DNA from: Desulfocurvus vexinensis DSM 17965
GTDB taxonomy: Bacteria; Desulfobacterota; Desulfovibrionia; Desulfovibrionales; Desulfovibrionaceae
Length of the DNA stretch: 64,000 bases
Reading direction: 5' to 3'
Assembly (NCBI RefSeq): GCF_000519125.1
Contig: NZ_KI912582.1
Coordinates: 124,001-188,000, forward strand
In this document: in pieces, positions 60,684 through 64,000 of the stretch
Layout of the letters: every line of letters starts with the position of its first letter
How positions within the stretch are numbered: the first letter of the stretch is position 1
Notes under the pieces: model-generated
The model's input: only the letters and a program-made list of their open reading frames with translations
The model's database searches: none
What the model was told of the DNA's origin: nothing
Program-made: the position numbers and the translations under genes

Positions 60684-61490
60684 TCAGAAGTCGAAGCGCA
60701 GGGGCGCCTTGGGCCGGGCGGCCTTGCTCCGGCGCGCGGTGCCGTGCTTGCCCACATGCTTGAGGAATTGCCGCGAGGGCGCGAGGTCCGGGTTCAGCTC
60801 CAGGGATTTTTCCAGGTAGCGGATGCAGTTGGGCAGGTCCTGCTTCTCGAAGTAGGCCCGGGCGATGTTGTGCAGCAGGTGGTCGTCCTCCCCGGCCAGG
60901 GCCAGGGCCCGCAGGTAGTGCTTGAGGGCCAGGTCGAACAGGCTCTGCTTGCGCAGGCTGACGCCGAAGTCGTTGAACATGTGCTTGTGCTCGGGCACGA
61001 AGGGCGCGTCCATCTCGGCCAGGCGGGTGAAGATGTCCACGGCCTTGGCCTGGTTGCCCCGGCGCAGGTAGGTCAGCCCCAGGCCGAAGCTGGCGCGCGC
61101 GTTGGTCTCCACGTTCTCGGGGCTGCCGCTCAGCTCGAAGCCCTCGATCTCCACGCGCAGCCCGGGCAGGGGCGCGGGCGGGGCGGGGGGCGCGTCGCGC
61201 TCGGCCATGTCCTGCCGGGCGGCGGAGTCGGGGTGCTGGATGTAGAAATCGGGCTCGGGGGCGAAGCGTTCCAGCAGGGTGTCCAGCGCGATGGTGCGCT
61301 TCTTGCCCACGGGAATGAGGTGCTCGTTGATGGGCTGGACCTCGGCCAGGTTCGCCGCGACCTGGCGCACCAGCCAGTACTGCTTGACCGTGGCCTTGCG
61401 CTGGGTCTGGCCGGTGCCGACCTTGCGGGTCTCCATGGTGGAGAACACCCCCTGCACGGGCGCCTGGGGCGGGGAGGGCTTGGCGGGCAT
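60684..61490 (-). CDS. Cytoplasmic TPR protein (family member 2)
   Basis: A 268-residue paralogue of the protein at 47086-47940. The N-terminal part has an adapter-like ATVKQYWLVRQVAANLAEVQPINEHLIPVGKKRTI, then TPR units with ASFGLGLTYLRRGNQAKAVDIFTRLA, PEHKHMFNDFGVSLRKQSLFDLALKHYLRALAL and LLHNIARAYFEKQDLPNCIRYLEKSLEL. The shared HKH-FN-FG-SLRK core indicates a family found in this genus. The function is unknown. GGAG lies nine bases before the ATG. Confidence 0.78.
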   Translation of the reverse strand: MPAKPSPPQAPVQGVFSTMETRKVGTGQTQRKATVKQYWLVRQVAANLAEVQPINEHLIPVGKKRTIALDTLLERFAPEPDFYIQHPDSAARQDMAERDAPPAPPAPLPGLRVEIEGFELSGSPENVETNARASFGLGLTYLRRGNQAKAVDIFTRLAEMDAPFVPEHKHMFNDFGVSLRKQSLFDLALKHYLRALALAGEDDHLLHNIARAYFEKQDLPNCIRYLEKSLELNPDLAPSRQFLKHVGKHGTARRSKAARPKAPLRFDF

Positions 61491-61695
61491 GGTGCTGGCT
61501 CCGCGTGTGCCCGCGCGGGGCGGGCGGTTGCCGGGCCGGGGGTCCGGCGCCGGGCAGGGTCATCCTGGCGGCCATGATAGCCCGGAAGCCCCGCCCGCAC
61601 AAGGCCGACATGCCGCGCGCCCGGCTGGCCGCCGGGAAGCTGCCCCGCAGGTCGCTTCTGAAGCAGGCATGCCGCCGCAGCGGGCGGGCGCGGCG

Positions 61696-62469
61696 CTAGC
61701 GCGAGAGGGCGTCGAGCAGGAACACCGCGCCCACGGCCAGCGCCGTGCCCACCAGGAACCACAGCAGGCTGCGGCGGATGCCCAGGCCCGGGGTGGCCCG
61801 GGGCCGCGCCGTCAGCCGGGCGCCGGAGGGCGCGCTGGGGGCCTCCAGGGGCAGGTCCTCCCAGGGCGTGTGGCGGTAGTCGGGCACGGCGTCGGGCCGG
61901 GCCGGGCGCGGCCCGGCGGGCGCCGCCGTGGGCCCGGGGGCGGGGGCGGCGCCTGGGGCGGCGTCCGCTCCGGGGGTGGCCTGGGCGGCGGCCTGGGGCT
62001 TGGCCTGCTCCGCCTGCCCCGGCGCGGGCGCGGCCTGCTCCGCAGCCTGGGCGCTGCGTTCCAGCAGGCGCCAGGCCGTGTGCAGCACGTCTTCGAGCTG
62101 GGCCATGCGCGCGTCGCGCCCCTGCAGGCAGAGCACGCCGTGCAGCGAGGTGGCGCGCACCAGGGTGCCCTCGGGGCGCTGGCTCAGGGCCAGGGCCACG
62201 CGACGGCCCACGTTGGCCAGGGAAAAGGGCGGCTTGGCCAGGATCAGCCCCAGGGCGCGGTCGGCGGTGACCAGGGTCAGCCCCCGGAGGGCGGCTGCGG
62301 CGGCCAGGGCCTCCCAGGCGGCGTCGCGGCCCATGGGCCCGCCCGGGCCCCCGGGGCCGTGCGGGAAGGTCCAGGCCAGTTCGGTCTGGCGGGCGGAGTA
62401 CGAGGCGCTTTCCAGCACGGGCCCGGCGGGTGCGGGCGCCTGGGCCTGTGGTCCTGCGGTGGCGGGCAT
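61696..62469 (-). CDS. Tail-anchored protein, unknown function
   Basis: A 257-residue protein with an alpha/beta N-terminal domain (SYSARQTELAWTFPHG, DRALGLILAKPPFSLANVGRRVALALSQRPEG), a long Ala/Pro/Gln-rich linker (about 145-200) and a C-terminal membrane helix (SLLWFLVGTALAVGAVFLLDAL). AAGGAGG precedes the ATG. No family is recognised. The linker and anchor suggest a membrane-attached adapter. Confidence 0.68.
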   Translation of the reverse strand: MPATAGPQAQAPAPAGPVLESASYSARQTELAWTFPHGPGGPGGPMGRDAAWEALAAAAALRGLTLVTADRALGLILAKPPFSLANVGRRVALALSQRPEGTLVRATSLHGVLCLQGRDARMAQLEDVLHTAWRLLERSAQAAEQAAPAPGQAEQAKPQAAAQATPGADAAPGAAPAPGPTAAPAGPRPARPDAVPDYRHTPWEDLPLEAPSAPSGARLTARPRATPGLGIRRSLLWFLVGTALAVGAVFLLDALSR

Positions 62470-62594
62470 GGAGCCTCCTTGCCGGAGCCTGGGGCGCAAC
62501 CCCCCGGGGTTCCAGGGCATGGCCACGATGCACCAAAACGCGCGCCCCGGCAACAGGCCCGCGCCGGGCGGGCCGGAGCGCGCCGCTGCGGCCT

Positions 62595-63290
62595 TCAGGC
62601 CCCGGCGGCGTCCAGGGCGGCCCGGGCCCGGGCCGCGAAGGCCGCCACCAGGGCCGGGTCCTTGCGGCCCCGGGCGTCCTCCAGGCCGGTGTGGGCGTCC
62701 ACCCCGGCGGGGCGCACGGCGCGGATGGCCGCCGCCACGTTGTCCGGGCCCAGGCCCCCGGCCAGGAGCAGCGGGCACGGGCAGGCCCGGGCCAGCAGCG
62801 CGCTCACGCTCCAGTCGTGGGTGCGGCCCGTGGCCCCGGTGGCGCCGCTGGCGGGGTCGAGGCTGTCGGTGAGCAGGGCGTCGCAGTGCGCGGCCAGGGC
62901 CCGGGCCTCGGCTAGCAGGGCCTCGCGCCGGGCAGGCGCCGGGTCCGGCGGTACGATGACGCTCTTGATGACGTACAGGTCGGGCCTGCGGGCGCGCAGG
63001 GCCGCCAGGGCCGCCGGGGCCATGGGCGCGTGCAGTTGCACCGCGCCGCAGCCCAGGGCCCGGCACAGGGCGTCGATCTCCGCCGGGTCCGTGGCGTAGG
63101 TGATGCACACGGCCAGGACGTCCGGGGGCAGGGCGGCGACGATGCGCGCGGCCTGGGCCTCGGTCACGTCCGGGGCGTGCACGGCCAGGCGCAGGGGCAG
63201 GCCCACGCTGTCCACCCCCAGGCGCGCCAGCATCAGGGCCTCGTCCACGTCGTGCACCCCGGCCACCTGCACGCGCGGGCAGGGCCTCAC
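62595..63290 (-). CDS. TrpF-like phosphoribosylanthranilate isomerase family protein, catalytic Cys absent
   Basis: A 231-residue (beta/alpha)8 protein with TrpF features: TDSLDPASGATGATGRTHDW, LLLAGGLGPDNVAAAI and VDAHTGLEDARGRKDP. But the N-terminal KICG catalytic motif is QVAG (residues 8-11), so the general-base Cys and Lys are missing and PRAI activity is doubtful. No trp genes are nearby. GTG start overlaps the upstream stop (GTGA). Confidence 0.75.
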   Translation of the reverse strand: MRPCPRVQVAGVHDVDEALMLARLGVDSVGLPLRLAVHAPDVTEAQAARIVAALPPDVLAVCITYATDPAEIDALCRALGCGAVQLHAPMAPAALAALRARRPDLYVIKSVIVPPDPAPARREALLAEARALAAHCDALLTDSLDPASGATGATGRTHDWSVSALLARACPCPLLLAGGLGPDNVAAAIRAVRPAGVDAHTGLEDARGRKDPALVAAFAARARAALDAAGA

Positions 63291-64000
63291 GGCGTCTGCC
63301 CCTGCGGGGCGCGGTGGCCCCGCGCGGCCCGCGCGTCGTCCAGGGCCCGGGTCAGCCGCTGGGCGTACAGGGCCGCGATATCGCCCGGGGCCATGCCCGC
63401 CTGGGCGGCGAGGTCGAAATCCGGGGCCGGAAGGCCCGGGGGGCGCGGCACCAGGGGCCGGGCCTGGGCGAACTGCTCCCGGGCCGTGGCGGGGTCGCCC
63501 GCCTCGCGCGCGGCCAGGGCGCGGTCCAGGGCCAGCAGCGTGTCCGGCCCGGCGTCCGAGCCGAAGGCCGCAGGCAGGGTGCCCGGCAGGGGCCGCCCGC
63601 CCAGGATGTCGCCCACGGCGCGGGCCGCCAGGGCGGGCCAGCGGGTCAGCCGGTCGCCGGGCAGGTCGAACTCCGCCGTGAATCCCCCGGGCGGCCAGCG
63701 GCGCATGGCCTCGGCCCGGGCCACCCCGGCCCGCTGGGTCAGCTCCGTGGCCCGCGCCTCCAGGTCCGCGCGTGTGGCGCGCAGCTCGGCCTCGCGCTGG
63801 GCCAGGGTCTGGGCGTTGTAGGCGAAGATGTGCGCGGCAAGGCCCACGGTGGCCTGCTCCAGGGCGCGCAGGTCCTGCTGGGCCCGGGCGGCGGTCTCTT
63901 CCAGGCGCTCCAGGCGGCCTATGGCGATGGCCGCCGCGGTCAGGCTTCTGGCGCGGTGCAGCTCGGCAATGTGTTCCTGCAGGGCGCTGCGCTCGGCCAG
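63287..64000 (-). CDS. Coiled-coil protein, 5' end outside the window
   Basis: An open frame of 237 residues continuing past the window edge. The N-terminal part is a long charged coiled coil (LERLEETAARAQQDLRALEQ, LAQREAELRATRADLEARATEL) and the C-terminal part a globular domain (WPALAARAVGDILGG, ALDRALAAREAGDPATAREQF with TPR-like character). The internal GTG at 63847 is not the likely start because coding extends upstream in frame. The function is unknown. The TrpF-like gene overlaps its stop. Confidence 0.7.
   Translation of the reverse strand: MAERSALQEHIAELHRARSLTAAAIAIGRLERLEETAARAQQDLRALEQATVGLAAHIFAYNAQTLAQREAELRATRADLEARATELTQRAGVARAEAMRRWPPGGFTAEFDLPGDRLTRWPALAARAVGDILGGRPLPGTLPAAFGSDAGPDTLLALDRALAAREAGDPATAREQFAQARPLVPRPPGLPAPDFDLAAQAGMAPGDIAALYAQRLTRALDDARAARGHRAPQGQTP

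Noticed and set aside
61574-61699. Basic 41-residue open frame on the plus strand
   Set aside because: No ribosome binding site, and it overlaps the end of the minus-strand gene at 61696 and the leader of the TPR gene.

Overview
The window is a GC-rich (about 70 percent), gene-dense bacterial chromosome segment, most likely from a sulfate reducer of the order Desulfovibrionales. The evidence is the mix of genes: a tungstate-responsive TunR regulator (a recombinase-derived family known from sulfate-reducing Deltaproteobacteria) facing a TSUP transporter; a cytochrome c553 gene leading into a caa3-like oxidase operon with two heme c sites on subunit II, as in Desulfovibrio; Cys-rich two-CW and Tat-like proteins; and several sensor kinases with no linked response regulator. 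No rRNA, tRNA, CRISPR array, insertion sequence, phage or plasmid gene was seen. Most of the window is ordinary chromosomal backbone.

Layout. 1-10.5 kb: end of an unknown gene, YibE/F and AEC membrane proteins, a divergent flavoprotein/HxlR pair, a TPR protein, a MASE1-PAS-GGDEF cyclase, a universal stress protein, a CoA-disulfide-reductase-like enzyme with a rhodanese domain, and thioredoxin-type ArsC. 10.5-15.8 kb: an SLC13 permease, then a TSUP transporter divergent from TunR with a 30-bp palindrome on the TSUP promoter, and a Gly/Gln/Met repeat protein. 15.9-24.8 kb: lrp-putA, a TauABC-like ABC transporter, an unknown secreted protein and an LpxR-like outer-membrane protein. 24.9-27.5 kb: pspF divergent from pspABC, with a clear sigma-54 promoter. 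27.7-34.1 kb: c553-sco-cox(I, III, IV, II)-ctaB-DUF4079 respiratory operon.

34.2-42.5 kb: a DUF2318/FtsX/ABC ATPase cassette behind two copies of an 18-bp palindrome, an adenosine-specific kinase family protein, an EF-G paralogue, and plsC-rnj. 42.6-54.1 kb: two related orphan histidine kinases, flgM next to a small gene with a sigma-28 promoter, short hypothetical genes, a TPR protein, a TlpA-like thioredoxin, an HD-domain protein, an amidohydrolase and a two-CW protein. 54.4-64 kb: thioesterase-apgM, an aminotransferase-homoserine dehydrogenase pair, a ComFB gene, a second TPR paralogue, and a TrpF-like protein lacking the catalytic Cys.

Several modules fit an anaerobe that meets oxygen and metal stress: c553 plus oxidase for oxygen reduction, persulfide/CoA-disulfide and arsenate reductases, envelope stress (Psp) and oxyanion homeostasis (TunR-TSUP). 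Starts were chosen from Shine-Dalgarno spacing, overlaps and signal peptides; those that remain open are flagged.
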